A DNA stretch of 64,000 bases, from positions 1-64,000 of the forward strand of contig NZ_JADPFC010000004.1 in assembly GCF_015668195.1 (NCBI RefSeq). Reading direction: 5' to 3'. The DNA comes from Romboutsia_C sp015668195 (GTDB taxonomy: Bacteria; Bacillota; Clostridia; Peptostreptococcales; Peptostreptococcaceae). Position 1 is the stretch's first letter; each line of letters starts with the position of its first letter. The translations under genes were made by a program, and so were the position numbers. Shown here piece after piece: positions 17,476 to 27,533 of the stretch. Under the pieces are notes generated by a model, which was given only the letters and a program-made list of their open reading frames with translations, was not told the origin of the DNA and searched no databases.

Positions 17476-18438
17476 CTATTTCTCAAGTTTTACTCTAGGG
17501 TCTAAAACAGCAGTAAGTATATCAACTAATGTACTTGCTATTAAAACCATAGTTACAAACATAAGTGCTACAACCATGACTAAGTTATAATTTGCTGACC
17601 TTATTGCAGTGTTAAATACATTTCCAACTCCTGGCCACTGAAATATTGACTCTATAACTACAGAACCTGCTATTAGTGTAGGTAATCTAAAACCTATTAA
17701 AACTATAACTGGTGTTAGTGAAACTCTAAATCCATGAATTAAGTTAACTCTCCATTCTGGAATTCCTTTACTTCTAGCTGTTTTTATATATTCTTTATTC
17801 ATAGTATTTAACATACTAGTCCTTGCATAACGCATAACCCCTGCAGTAAGTGATAAACCTAGTACTGTAGCAGGTAATATTAAATACTCTATTCTATCAA
17901 TAAAGCTTTCAAGTCCCGGTGCTGTTCTACCTCCTACTGGGAGCCATTCTAAATTTAATGCAAATATTAATATAGTTACCATACCAAAGAAAAATTGTGG
18001 TATAGATACTCCTATCATACCTGCAACTGTCATAACATTATCTCCTATAGAACCACGTTTTATAGCACCTATTACTCCTAATATACTACCTAAAACTGTA
18101 GAAATTAAAAGTGCTGCAACTGATAATTCTAAAGTTGCTGGTAGTGTGTCTTTTATAATATCTATAACTGCTACACCACTACTTGAGCTATATCCAAAAT
18201 TACCTTGTAGTAATTGTATTAACCATTTAAAATATCTAATTACAAAACCATCATTTAAACCGTAAGCTTCTCTAAGTGCATTTAATTGTTCTGGTGATAA
18301 TCTTGCTAAAGATTCTGGATCCATTAAATGAGATACTGGATCTCCTGGAGTTAAATCTAGTAAAAAATAAATAATAAATGTAATTATCAATAACATTGGA
18401 ATCATTCCAAGTACTTTTTTTAATATGTATTTTAGCAT
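17476..18438 (-). CDS. Opp/Dpp-type ABC importer permease 1 (OppB/DppB-like)
   Basis: A 320-residue permease with about six helices. The family signature LLDLTPGDPV sits after the first helix, FGYSSSSG near residue 100, the coupling helix around EYIKTARSKGIPEW, and the ESIFQWPGVGNVF motif near the C-terminus. AAGGAGG precedes the start. It forms the channel with the C subunit. Confidence 0.92.
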   Translation of the reverse strand: MLKYILKKVLGMIPMLLIITFIIYFLLDLTPGDPVSHLMDPESLARLSPEQLNALREAYGLNDGFVIRYFKWLIQLLQGNFGYSSSSGVAVIDIIKDTLPATLELSVAALLISTVLGSILGVIGAIKRGSIGDNVMTVAGMIGVSIPQFFFGMVTILIFALNLEWLPVGGRTAPGLESFIDRIEYLILPATVLGLSLTAGVMRYARTSMLNTMNKEYIKTARSKGIPEWRVNLIHGFRVSLTPVIVLIGFRLPTLIAGSVVIESIFQWPGVGNVFNTAIRSANYNLVMVVALMFVTMVLIASTLVDILTAVLDPRVKLEK

Positions 18439-18497
18439 TTACTACCTCCTTATAATAAAAGGGATGTATAATTAAAATTATACACCCCCCCTGTTTA

Positions 18498-20171
18498 TTA
18501 CTTAGCTAATGTCCATTTGTGAATATCCCACTTATAATTAAATTGTGGGTTACCAAATGTTTCAGGCATACCTTTTATTTTATCACTTGTCATAACGAAT
18601 ATTGGTTGGTAATATAAAGGCATTACGAATAATTCTTCATTTTCATATTTTTGTAATTCAAAGAATGCTTTTCTCTTTTCTTCTGGATCTATTGTTTTTG
18701 TATTTTCTATTAATTTATCTAATTCAGGTGTTCCTGGTGTATGAGAGTTTAGTTCAGCACCTGTTTGATATCTATCATAGTACTCATGCATTGAAAGTGC
18801 AGCAGTTGCAGCATAACATAAATCAAAATCAACTGCTGAAGGTCCATTTACAGGATCTTCTGGTAATGCCCATAATAATGAAGCTAAATCACCTTCAACT
18901 AATCTAAATTCCATTTTTATTCCAACTTGAGATAAGTAGTTTTGTATTATTGCCATTAAATCAACTGTTTGTTGATCTGTGTAATAGTAAACTACATCTA
19001 AAACTGTGTTTGGATCCCAGTTAGCTTCTTTTAATAATTCTTTAGCTTTTTCTGGATTATACTCATAGTTATTTAATCCATCAACTTTATCTGGCCCATT
19101 TGGAGTTAAACTATTTGCAGGTAGTGCTGCACCCTCAAATATACCATCAAGTATTTTATCCATATCAAGTGCATACATTATAGCTTGACGAACTCTCTTA
19201 TCTGCTAATGGTGCAGGTGATCCATCTTTTTTCTTAAATTTATTTGCAAAGAATAATCTTGTATATCTAACATCTACAGTATCCATATTGATACCTTCAG
19301 TGCCTTCAAGTGCTTTAACATCTGCTATATTTTTAGTATATGAGTAATCAAGAAGTCCAGCTTTAGCATTTGTTACTAAGTTTGGATCACTATCTCCAGG
19401 ACTTGGATTTAAGTGCATATTAAATGCTGGTTTACCATCCCAATACTTATCAAATCCAGCTAAAGTTGTGTAGTTACCCATTTTTACTTCATCTACTTTA
19501 AATGGTCCTGAACCTATAGGATTTCTAAAGAATTCTGATTGTTGGAACTTAACAGGGTCAACATTTTCAAGATGCTTTTTAGGAAGTGGTGCAAATTGTG
19601 TAAATGTAAGTAAAGCATCTGGTGCTAATTTTTCAAATTTTATTTCTATATTATTTCCATCTACTACAATACCAGATATTTCATCTGACTTTCCATCTAT
19701 GTAATCAGTTGCTCCTTCTATAGACTTAAAAGTATTTCCAAATACATTGTTTAAAACTGTTGTCTTTAAACTATATTCTATACTCCATTTTATATCTTCT
19801 GCTGTTATAGGCTCTCCATCATGCCAGAATATATTGTCTCTTAATACAAACTTAAGGTTTTTCCCATCTTCTGACATCTCATAAGATTTAGCTAATTGAC
19901 CTTCCCCTGGTATTGGGTCTAATTTTTCATCCGCAAATATTAATCTGTCATATAAGACTTTGTTGTAAACAAAAGTACCTGGATTTAACCATGGCGCTTC
20001 GAAAAATTCTTCAGGTCCTCCATTTGCATAAAGAGTATTTGCTGCTGCTTCTTGCTTTGTTGAATTTTCCCCCTGAGACTTTTCTTCTTTTCCACCTGTA
20101 CTAGCACATCCAACTAGGTTTAGCGTTAGCATTGAAGTTACAAGCAAACTTAATAGCTTTTTTTTCTTCAT
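18498..20171 (-). CDS. Solute-binding lipoprotein of the Opp/Dpp-type importer
   Basis: A 557-residue family-5 extracellular solute-binding protein (SBP_bac_5). The signal peptide MKKKKLLSLLVTSMLTLNLVGC ends in a lipobox with Cys22 as the lipid anchor. The mature protein has the usual two-lobe family features, such as RDNIFWHDGEPITAEDIKWS and DKRVRQAIMYALDMD. It is the first gene of the sialic-acid operon and so probably captures sialic acid at the cell surface, as SatA does in Haemophilus ducreyi. Its ligand is inferred, as this family mostly binds peptides. Confidence 0.9.
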   Translation of the reverse strand: MKKKKLLSLLVTSMLTLNLVGCASTGGKEEKSQGENSTKQEAAANTLYANGGPEEFFEAPWLNPGTFVYNKVLYDRLIFADEKLDPIPGEGQLAKSYEMSEDGKNLKFVLRDNIFWHDGEPITAEDIKWSIEYSLKTTVLNNVFGNTFKSIEGATDYIDGKSDEISGIVVDGNNIEIKFEKLAPDALLTFTQFAPLPKKHLENVDPVKFQQSEFFRNPIGSGPFKVDEVKMGNYTTLAGFDKYWDGKPAFNMHLNPSPGDSDPNLVTNAKAGLLDYSYTKNIADVKALEGTEGINMDTVDVRYTRLFFANKFKKKDGSPAPLADKRVRQAIMYALDMDKILDGIFEGAALPANSLTPNGPDKVDGLNNYEYNPEKAKELLKEANWDPNTVLDVVYYYTDQQTVDLMAIIQNYLSQVGIKMEFRLVEGDLASLLWALPEDPVNGPSAVDFDLCYAATAALSMHEYYDRYQTGAELNSHTPGTPELDKLIENTKTIDPEEKRKAFFELQKYENEELFVMPLYYQPIFVMTSDKIKGMPETFGNPQFNYKWDIHKWTLAK

Positions 20172-20223
20172 AATATCATCCCCTCTTTTTTAATTATAAG
20201 AAAATATAAATTTCCTATCGCAT

Positions 20224-20284
20224 GAATAACTTAAAGTATTCGCTTACATGCATCTAAATTAAAGCGAATTTTTTATTTTATCAA
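20224..20284 (-). promoter_or_regulatory. Candidate promoter and operators of the sialic-acid operon
   Basis: On the minus strand a -35 TTGATA (20284-20279), a 17-bp spacer and a -10 TAATTT (20261-20256) precede the binding-protein gene. Perfect inverted arms ATTCGCTT (20238-20245) and AAGCGAAT (20262-20269) overlap the core. The near-palindrome GAATAACTTAAAGTATTC lies at 20224-20241, just downstream of the -10. These fit an operator for the RpiR protein upstream, which belongs to the NanR type of some clostridia. Confidence 0.45.
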
Positions 20285-20310
20285 GGTATTTTCTACCTAG
20301 TAAAACCAAA

Positions 20311-21135
20311 TTAGATTAAAATATTTTCTTCATCATACTTAAATAATGCATTTAAAGTATTTACCTTTTTTTGATAATAACTCTCTATTTTTATAAAATA
20401 GGTATATAGTATATCTATCATTACTAAAATAGGAAATTGAGGTGATATACAATCTCCAGCTTCTAATGCATTTATAGTTGGAATTAATATAATTTCATCG
20501 CAAAAACTCGATAAATGGAAAGAATTATTTGAAGTTACCATAATAATTTTAGCTCCATTAGCCTTTGCTATCCCTATTCCTTGAAGAATTTCTTTTGTTG
20601 TACCACTTAAAGATATAGCTATAATAACGCTTTCCTCGTTAGCGAGTGAAGATAACATTTTTATTCTATGTGAATCATATACAGCTTCAATATTTAAACC
20701 TAACCTCATAAACCTTAGATGAACTTCCTCAGCTGCAATCCCAGAACTCCCCATTCCGAAAACGCAAACTCTCTTAGATGTTGTTAGTAGGTGAGCAACT
20801 TCTTTCATTTGTTTTTGATTTATCATCATATGACAGCTATCTAATAAATCTTGATATGTATTAATTACTAAATTAGAAATTTCTTCTCTATTATATTTAC
20901 TAATATTTTTCTCATATTCAAATATGAATTCTCTAAAACCTTTATAGCCACATTTTTTTGCAAACCTAGATAAAGAAGCCTCTGATACAAATAGTTTTTC
21001 TGATACTGCCTTAGATGAAAGCTTTTGTATTTCTCTATTATTTATAAAAAAATTGGCTATAGTTCTTTCTACATTAGTAAATTTATCATATCTTGACTTT
21101 AGATTTTTCAAAACAGTATTATCAGAATATTCCAT
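20311..21135 (-). CDS. RpiR-family regulator with SIS domain, probable sialic-acid regulator
   Basis: A 274-residue regulator. The N-terminal HTH_6 domain (about 1-75) has FTNVERTIANFFINN and SEASLSRFAKKCGYKGFREF. The C-terminal SIS sugar-phosphate-binding domain (about 115-250) has VCVFGMGSSGIAAEE and IAISLSGTTKEIL. RpiR proteins sense phosphorylated sugars; here ManNAc-6-phosphate or GlcNAc-6-phosphate is likely, as for NanR of Clostridium perfringens. It lies immediately upstream of the importer operon on the same strand, with a separate promoter between. AAAGGAG supports the start. Confidence 0.88.
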   Translation of the reverse strand: MEYSDNTVLKNLKSRYDKFTNVERTIANFFINNREIQKLSSKAVSEKLFVSEASLSRFAKKCGYKGFREFIFEYEKNISKYNREEISNLVINTYQDLLDSCHMMINQKQMKEVAHLLTTSKRVCVFGMGSSGIAAEEVHLRFMRLGLNIEAVYDSHRIKMLSSLANEESVIIAISLSGTTKEILQGIGIAKANGAKIIMVTSNNSFHLSSFCDEIILIPTINALEAGDCISPQFPILVMIDILYTYFIKIESYYQKKVNTLNALFKYDEENILI

Positions 21136-21384
21136 ACCATTCGTCTCCTTTTCATTAGGTAGTCAAGCTATTATATTCTTAAATTATTTTATTTAGTTTT
21201 ATACTATAAGTGTATATAGATATTAATTTAATCGCAACATTTTTGAAAGATTTTGAAAGAAATTTTAAGTATTTTTCAGATTTTCTATAAAATAAAGGTT
21301 TATTAGATGCATTTTTTCTAAATTTTAGAAATTACTTTCATTTACTTGGCATGTCCATAGGGATTTTTATATTATTTAGTAAAC

Positions 21385-21433
21385 AAAAAGTGTATTTAGT
21401 AAAATTGATGAATTTTTGCTAAATACACTTTTT
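21385..21433 (-). terminator. Intrinsic terminator after the phosphatase gene
   Basis: A perfect 15-bp stem: AAAAAGTGTATTTAG at 21385-21399 and its complement at 21419-21433, 25 bp past the stop codon. The rest of 21136-21458 holds the RpiR upstream region. Confidence 0.85.
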
Positions 21434-21458
21434 CTTTCAAAATTTAAATTTTTATTTT

Positions 21459-22910
21459 TTAACTTTCTTTTTTCTCATAATTTAATATAACTTTATAACG
21501 ATCAATATTCTTTTCTTTTTCACCTTTAGAAACTTTAAAATAATCATTTTCTCCAGGTGTTATAGTTAAGCACTTGTCCTTAAAATCAGTGTTATCAAAT
21601 TTTAATATAGTTGGAACATCACTTCCTATAGCATTTGAATAGCAAACAACTTTGTCTTTATCCATAATTACAAACTGATACATATCATCACTCTCGGCAA
21701 TATTTAAAAACTCATACCCAGCTTTTTTGTATATTTCATCTCTAGAAGTGCCTGGCTTAAATACATACATTTTATCCCATTTAAAAGGTATAAGATCCTT
21801 AAGACTTATTACTTTGCCTTCTTTCCCTTCATCTAATAGAAAACTAGTTTCACAATAAAACAATCCATGATTATTGCATAGTTCATCTAAATTCTTTTTA
21901 ACATTTTCAAACTGAACTATATCACTAGACTTATTTATTACATCCCATCCATTTTTATCTTTTTCTAATTTTATATCAATTTTTGAAATGCATTCACCGT
22001 GCTTTCCTGGTTCTGTTACTATAACAGTTTGTCCATCTTTATTTTTATAGTCATGTTGTTTTATTTGAACGTGGTTGTGTCCAGCAACTATTGCATCTAT
22101 TCCAGATATATTTTGAGCTAAGTCTTGTATTCTATTTCCTGGGTGTTTTGGTTTTTTAGGTCTTTCTCCACTATGTACTACTGCTACTATAACATCTGCA
22201 TTGTCTTTTTCTTTCATAACTTTTACCCATTTATTAGCATCTTCTACTAAATCATTCATATAAAGTTCTTCATTGTATCCTTTTTGGTCTTTTAATTCTA
22301 ATGATTTAGATTCTACTAATTTTTCTCCATCCCAATATTTTGATTCTCCTACTTCTTTTAGAGTAAGACCTAATATACCTAGCTTTATATTACCTTCTGG
22401 TGTTTTAATTTCTTTTATAACGTATGGTTTTGTGTAACTTTCTCCATTTTTCTTATATGTATTTGCTGATAATACACTTATTCCTTGCTTTTCAAAGTCT
22501 GATATCATATTATCTAAGCTGGTCTTGTCATTTGACACAAACTCATGATTTCCAAGAGTTACTGTGTTAAATCCAGCTTCTTTCATTTCTTTTGCTAAAG
22601 GAATTTCTATATACTTTCCATTGTTGCTTTTATAATTTTCTCTCATTTTGTCATAATATTTTAGCATATCTCCAGATGTTCCAAATTCAGAATCTAAAAA
22701 ATCTCCTGCATCTACTACTACAGTGTCTGGATTTTCCTTCTTTTGTTTGTCAATATATGTAACCATTTCATTAGGTATGATTCCATGTAAATCAGTTGTT
22801 GCAAGTATGTTTAAATCTACTGATTTGGTAGAACTGCATCCTATCATTAAAAAAGATGAAATACATATTACTGACCATAATATTTTTCTCTTTGAAAATA
22901 AATTACTCAT
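21459..22910 (-). CDS. Membrane-anchored 5'-nucleotidase/metallophosphatase lipoprotein
   Basis: A calcineurin-like phosphatase of about 483 residues, taking the ATG at 22910 because AGGGGG is 6 bp before it (an ATG six bases upstream overlaps the site). The signal peptide ends in a lipobox LMIGC. Metal-binding motifs appear in order: ATTDLHG, DAGDF, GNHEF, VVHSGE and AGHNHVQ, the 5'-nucleotidase/UshA catalytic set. The C-terminal substrate domain is shorter than in UshA. It acts outside the membrane on phosphate esters or nucleotides. It starts 10 bp after the ABC permease, so it is probably cotranscribed with it. Confidence 0.87.
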   Translation of the reverse strand: MSNLFSKRKILWSVICISSFLMIGCSSTKSVDLNILATTDLHGIIPNEMVTYIDKQKKENPDTVVVDAGDFLDSEFGTSGDMLKYYDKMRENYKSNNGKYIEIPLAKEMKEAGFNTVTLGNHEFVSNDKTSLDNMISDFEKQGISVLSANTYKKNGESYTKPYVIKEIKTPEGNIKLGILGLTLKEVGESKYWDGEKLVESKSLELKDQKGYNEELYMNDLVEDANKWVKVMKEKDNADVIVAVVHSGERPKKPKHPGNRIQDLAQNISGIDAIVAGHNHVQIKQHDYKNKDGQTVIVTEPGKHGECISKIDIKLEKDKNGWDVINKSSDIVQFENVKKNLDELCNNHGLFYCETSFLLDEGKEGKVISLKDLIPFKWDKMYVFKPGTSRDEIYKKAGYEFLNIAESDDMYQFVIMDKDKVVCYSNAIGSDVPTILKFDNTDFKDKCLTITPGENDYFKVSKGEKEKNIDRYKVILNYEKKES

Positions 22911-22920
22911 CCTCATCCCC

Positions 22921-25524
22921 CTATATACTTTCTTGTCTTATATTTTCAATTACATTTTCTTTGTTTATTTTTTTCATAGGAATATATGCTGATATAAAGG
23001 TAATAACAAATATACCTACAATAGACATTAAAACTGCCTTTATAGGAAGTACCATGCCTATTTCTATAACATTGCCAAGAACTTTGTTCATATATACATC
23101 TATTAAAAGTCCTATAGGAAGTCCGTATAATAGAGCAAATACCCCATATAATAAACTTTCAAGATATATCATTTTGCTAAATCCACTAGGCGTCACACCT
23201 ATTGATTTTATTATTGCAAATTCTTTTTTTCTTAAGTTTATATTTGTACTCATTGTATTTATTATATTAGTAGCACTTATTAAAGATATTGCTACTGTAA
23301 ACCCATATACAAATATTTTCATAACATTAATAGCTTCTTCCATTTCTAATACGTCTTCTACATCATCTGATACATCATAGCCATATTTTTTTGCTATATC
23401 TTTCACAGCTTCTCTAGTTTCTTTTGTTTTATCTGTGTCTATGTATATATCTCCATCACTTATTTTGTATCCCAGTTTTTCTCCTACTTCGTTGTAAGTT
23501 ATGAAATCTATACCCATATAAGTAGACCATCTATAACCTGGAATAAAATCTTCAGTAGTAGCTAATACTTTTAGCTTAATAGGCTCTCTTACTTCATTAT
23601 CGTTTTTGTCTATATATCTCTTACAAATATTTATTGTATCTCCTACTTTATAATTTGTTAATGAAATCTCACTCTGTTTTCTTGAAGAGCTATTATCACT
23701 TTTATTTCGAAGTATTATCCCATTTTCTTTTATGGCACTTTCTTTGTCAAAGCTACCAGTTTTTAATTCTAATTCTTTTATGGCTTTATCTCCAAGAAAA
23801 TTAATTCCATTATTGTCAAATGTATATACTATTTCACCATTTTTATTTTCCTTTAAAAAACGTCTTTCTATTAAATCCTTATATTTTTTATTTATATTAT
23901 TTTCATTAACGTATGTTTCTGCACCATAAGGATTAATTGCACTAATTTTATTTACTCCATCTATATTATTTAAATCTTTAACTATATCATTTTTCTCTCT
24001 TATTCCGCTATACCATACTCTCATGTCATAGTTTATATCTCCGATGTTTACCTTATTAGCTTTTTCAAATAAATCAATAAATCCACTAAATGATATAAAT
24101 ATAACTACACTAGTCACTAAAGAAAATAAAGTTATTCTAAATTTCTTTTTATTTCTTCTAAGATTTTTGTATGCAAGGACTCCTTCAGTTTTGAATATTA
24201 ACTTAACTAGCTTAGAGTTTTTTACTTTTACTATTTTTAAATTATCACTATTTCTTATAGCTTCAAGTGGAGAAGTTTTTGCGCAGTTGATTGCTGGAAG
24301 TATTGATGATACTAATATAGCCAATAATACTATTAATGCACTTCCTAATATTATATAATGATTATATATTACTCTTAGATTTATATCTGAAATAAATTGG
24401 CTATTAAATACTGTTTGTATTGATTTAAAGATTAAATCCATTCCAAAAGTTCCAACTATTAATCCTATCGGTATTCCTATTAAACTTATTACAATAGCTT
24501 CTATAAATACTAACTTCATAACTTGAGCTTTGGTTGCTCCTATAGAATTTAACACTCCAAATTGCTTTTTTCTTTCACTTACTGATATACTAAAAGAATT
24601 GTATACTGTTACTACTGTGCATGCTATTACTAATAATGTTACTGTAAGTAATATTTTATTAAATGTTTCATTTATATTTTCATAAAGACTTGCTCCTTGT
24701 AGTCTTAGTAAATATTCATTAAAGTATAAATTCTCATAATAAGTTTTATTATCATTGTTATAAATCATTGACTCGTCATTATCAGTTGATTTTTCAACTT
24801 CTAACCCTAGTATTTTTGCTATATTTGTGCCTATTTTATATGCTTCTTTAGGATTATTAAATAATATATATACATCTAATGTATCTTTTTCAAATGGTTT
24901 ATTTGGTTCTAAATAAGTTATTCCATTTGAAATTTCACTTAGTTCAGCATATGTTTTTTTCATAATCCCAACAATCTTATATTCTTTTTCTTTTGTATCA
25001 GCTAAAGTTTCATTTTCTTTTAGTATTGGAATTTCTATGTCTTTTCCATATTCATCTACTCTTTTTCCAACATTTAAAGTTATAGTATCCCCTACTTTTT
25101 TATTTGTTAAAGGTATGACTCTTTCACTTAATACTATCTCATTTTCATTAGTAGGTAGTCTTCCTTCTTTTAATTTTACTTGATTCATTTCAAAACCATT
25201 TTTGTCATAAGCTTTGAGGTTAATCAAATTTAATTTATCTTTATTTAATTTTGAATATCCTAAGTCTTCGCTAATAGAGCTTTTGTCTATTCCTGCACTT
25301 TTAGTTATAGTATCTAAATCTTCTTTTTTTACATTATAAAAGGCTGAATGAAAGTATCCTTCTTGTTCTATAGTCTGTCTAAACTGATAATCCATGTAGC
25401 TTTCATATATGCTTCCTATTGAACATATTAATGCTGTTGATAATATTACTCCTATTATAGTTACTATTGTTCTTTTTTTATTTTTTTTTAAGTATCTTAA
25501 AGTTAGAGTTGTATATAAATTCAT
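22921..25524 (-). CDS. FtsX-type ABC transporter permease (MacB/Vex-like)
   Basis: An 867-residue permease with a duplicated layout. Helix 1 is near residues 17-37, an extracytoplasmic domain runs to about 280, then come three helices around 290-425, a second anchor helix near 465, another extracytoplasmic domain, and three helices from about 740 to 860. Each FtsX block carries the family motif (ERKKQFGVLNSIGATKAQV and LRKKEFAIIKSIGVTPSGF). It directly follows its ATPase (TAAATG junction). Together with the upstream sensor and regulator it looks like a detoxification or antimicrobial-peptide response exporter. Confidence 0.88.
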   Translation of the reverse strand: MNLYTTLTLRYLKKNKKRTIVTIIGVILSTALICSIGSIYESYMDYQFRQTIEQEGYFHSAFYNVKKEDLDTITKSAGIDKSSISEDLGYSKLNKDKLNLINLKAYDKNGFEMNQVKLKEGRLPTNENEIVLSERVIPLTNKKVGDTITLNVGKRVDEYGKDIEIPILKENETLADTKEKEYKIVGIMKKTYAELSEISNGITYLEPNKPFEKDTLDVYILFNNPKEAYKIGTNIAKILGLEVEKSTDNDESMIYNNDNKTYYENLYFNEYLLRLQGASLYENINETFNKILLTVTLLVIACTVVTVYNSFSISVSERKKQFGVLNSIGATKAQVMKLVFIEAIVISLIGIPIGLIVGTFGMDLIFKSIQTVFNSQFISDINLRVIYNHYIILGSALIVLLAILVSSILPAINCAKTSPLEAIRNSDNLKIVKVKNSKLVKLIFKTEGVLAYKNLRRNKKKFRITLFSLVTSVVIFISFSGFIDLFEKANKVNIGDINYDMRVWYSGIREKNDIVKDLNNIDGVNKISAINPYGAETYVNENNINKKYKDLIERRFLKENKNGEIVYTFDNNGINFLGDKAIKELELKTGSFDKESAIKENGIILRNKSDNSSSRKQSEISLTNYKVGDTINICKRYIDKNDNEVREPIKLKVLATTEDFIPGYRWSTYMGIDFITYNEVGEKLGYKISDGDIYIDTDKTKETREAVKDIAKKYGYDVSDDVEDVLEMEEAINVMKIFVYGFTVAISLISATNIINTMSTNINLRKKEFAIIKSIGVTPSGFSKMIYLESLLYGVFALLYGLPIGLLIDVYMNKVLGNVIEIGMVLPIKAVLMSIVGIFVITFISAYIPMKKINKENVIENIRQESI

Positions 25525-26202
25525 TTATATCACCTCATCTACTTTAATCATTCCATCTTCTATAGCTATTACTCTGTCTGCTTGTAGTGCTATGTTATTA
25601 TCATGAGTTATCATTATTAAGGTTTGATTGTATTTTTTTACTGATAATTTTAACAGTTCTATTACTTCTTTTGAGTTTTTACTGTCTAAGTTTCCAGTAG
25701 GCTCATCTGCAAGTATAATAGATGGTCTATTTATAAGTGCCCTGCCTATAGAAGTCCTTTGTTGCTGTCCTCCACTTAGTTCATTTGGAAGGCTGTTTTC
25801 TTTTTCTTTTAATCCTAATGTTTTTAATAAATCATTTAAATATTCTTTATCTATTTTTCTATTGTCAAGTTCTGCTGGTAGTAATATATTTTCTTTTACA
25901 CTAAGTACAGGTATTAAGTTATAAAACTGATATATAAGTCCTATATTTCTTCTTCTAAATATAGCTAAATCTTTTTCATTTAAAGAGTATATATCTACTC
26001 CATTTATATATACTTTTCCACTACTAGACTTATCTACTCCTCCCATTAAATGAAGTAGTGTACTTTTACCACTTCCGCTCGGTCCTACTATTGCTACGAA
26101 TTCGCCTTTGTTTATAGATAGATTTACATTTTTTACTGCATCTACCTTTGAATCACCATTACCATAACTTTTAGTTATGTTTTCTACTTTTACAACTTCC
26201 AT
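25525..26202 (-). CDS. ABC transporter ATP-binding protein (MacB/LolD type)
   Basis: An ATPase of about 225 residues from the ATG at 26202, 5 bp after TGGAGG; an ATG 12 bases upstream is less likely. Walker A GPSGSGKST, Q-loop IYQFYNLI, signature LSGGQQQR, Walker B IILADEPTGNLD and switch His MITHDN are all present. It abuts the FtsX permease and lies 77-90 bp after the histidine kinase, so it is probably part of one five-gene unit. Confidence 0.9.
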   Translation of the reverse strand: MEVVKVENITKSYGNGDSKVDAVKNVNLSINKGEFVAIVGPSGSGKSTLLHLMGGVDKSSSGKVYINGVDIYSLNEKDLAIFRRRNIGLIYQFYNLIPVLSVKENILLPAELDNRKIDKEYLNDLLKTLGLKEKENSLPNELSGGQQQRTSIGRALINRPSIILADEPTGNLDSKNSKEVIELLKLSVKKYNQTLIMITHDNNIALQADRVIAIEDGMIKVDEVI

Positions 26203-26291
26203 ATTATCCTCCATTTTCTTAAACTTATATAATTTTTATAGTTACAGTTTATCTTCCTAGACTTACTTTAAAGTGAATTATATATTACAAA

Positions 26292-27533
26292 TTAGTCACT
26301 ATAGTTTTTATGGAATATAATATGGAATTCGCATCCTTTGTTTTTTTCACTTTTAACTGATATATCACCATTTTGACTTTCTATTATAGACTTTGACATA
26401 GCTAGTCCTATTCCTACGCTATCTTCTTTTGAGCTGTTTCTTCCTTTATAAAACCTTTTAAATATATGAGGCAAATCTTTTTTATCGATGCCCTCTCCAC
26501 TGTCTTTTATAATTATTTCTGAATATATAAAGTTATCTTCATAACTAATTTCTAGTTTTCCATTTTGAGGTGTATGTTCGACACAGTTTTTAATTATGTT
26601 GACTAAAGCTTCAATAGACCATTCCATGTCACCTTTGTAGGAAATACTATCCTCCCCCTTAATACTCACATCTATATTTTTAAGTTCAATTGGTATTAAA
26701 CTTGGCTCTAATGCTCTTTTTACTAATTCGTTGATATTTACATTTTTATATTTAAAATCAATTACCTTAGCTTCTACCTTTGATAGTTTTAGCATACTTT
26801 TTATTAGCCACTCCATTCTACTTAGTTGAGTTTTTATTTTATCTAAAAACTCTATTTTAGTTTCTTTTGGTAAGTCTTCATACATTAAGTCATTAAGTAT
26901 TATAAGTGAAGTCATAGGAGTTTTTAATTGATGTGAAATATCTGATATAGTATCATTTAAAAATATCTTTTCTTTGTTTAATAGCTCTACCTTTTCTTTA
27001 AGTATATTAGTCATTTTTAAAAGTTCTGTTTTTAAAAGACCAATTTGTCCTTCTTGGTTTTTATTTTTCATCTCATAATCTCTACCTTCTGAGCTATGAT
27101 ATACATAGTCAGTCATATCTTTTATATCACTATATATATACTTAAAATAGTACACAACTAAAATTAAAATAAATATAAATACAAGCACTATAAATAAAGT
27201 ATTTAAACTAAAAATGTCATTTATGCTTTCATTTATAATAGGCTCATTTTTAAGACTTATGTTTTCATTATAGTTATATTTATTTAATACTTCTTTACCT
27301 AAAGTTATGTTGTCCTTTGATTTCCCTTGAGTTATTATAGCTACTATTTCTTTTTCTAAGCTAGGATTTTTAGAAAGTATAGAACCTATTATAGCTTGAT
27401 TATTCTCTACTATTTTATCCTTTATAATATTTACACTTTTGTAGCTTATTCCTAGTGAAAGTATTATAGATAGTATAAATAATAAAATATAATTTCTTAT
27501 AAAACTTTTTACTTCTACATTAAATAGAAACAT
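26292..27533 (-). CDS. Sensor histidine kinase, two-helix membrane type
   Basis: A kinase of about 413 residues from the ATG at 27533, preferred because GGAAGTG precedes it; longer ORF starts overlap the response regulator more. Two membrane helices (about 8-30 and 108-132) enclose an extracytoplasmic sensor of about 75 residues. The HisKA H-box is SDISHQLKTPMTSL. The ATPase domain has an N-box with NIIKNCVEH, G1 DSGEGID and G2 GIGLAMSK. It should phosphorylate the adjacent regulator and probably controls the ABC exporter downstream. Confidence 0.9.
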   Translation of the reverse strand: MFLFNVEVKSFIRNYILLFILSIILSLGISYKSVNIIKDKIVENNQAIIGSILSKNPSLEKEIVAIITQGKSKDNITLGKEVLNKYNYNENISLKNEPIINESINDIFSLNTLFIVLVFIFILILVVYYFKYIYSDIKDMTDYVYHSSEGRDYEMKNKNQEGQIGLLKTELLKMTNILKEKVELLNKEKIFLNDTISDISHQLKTPMTSLIILNDLMYEDLPKETKIEFLDKIKTQLSRMEWLIKSMLKLSKVEAKVIDFKYKNVNINELVKRALEPSLIPIELKNIDVSIKGEDSISYKGDMEWSIEALVNIIKNCVEHTPQNGKLEISYEDNFIYSEIIIKDSGEGIDKKDLPHIFKRFYKGRNSSKEDSVGIGLAMSKSIIESQNGDISVKSEKNKGCEFHIIFHKNYSD

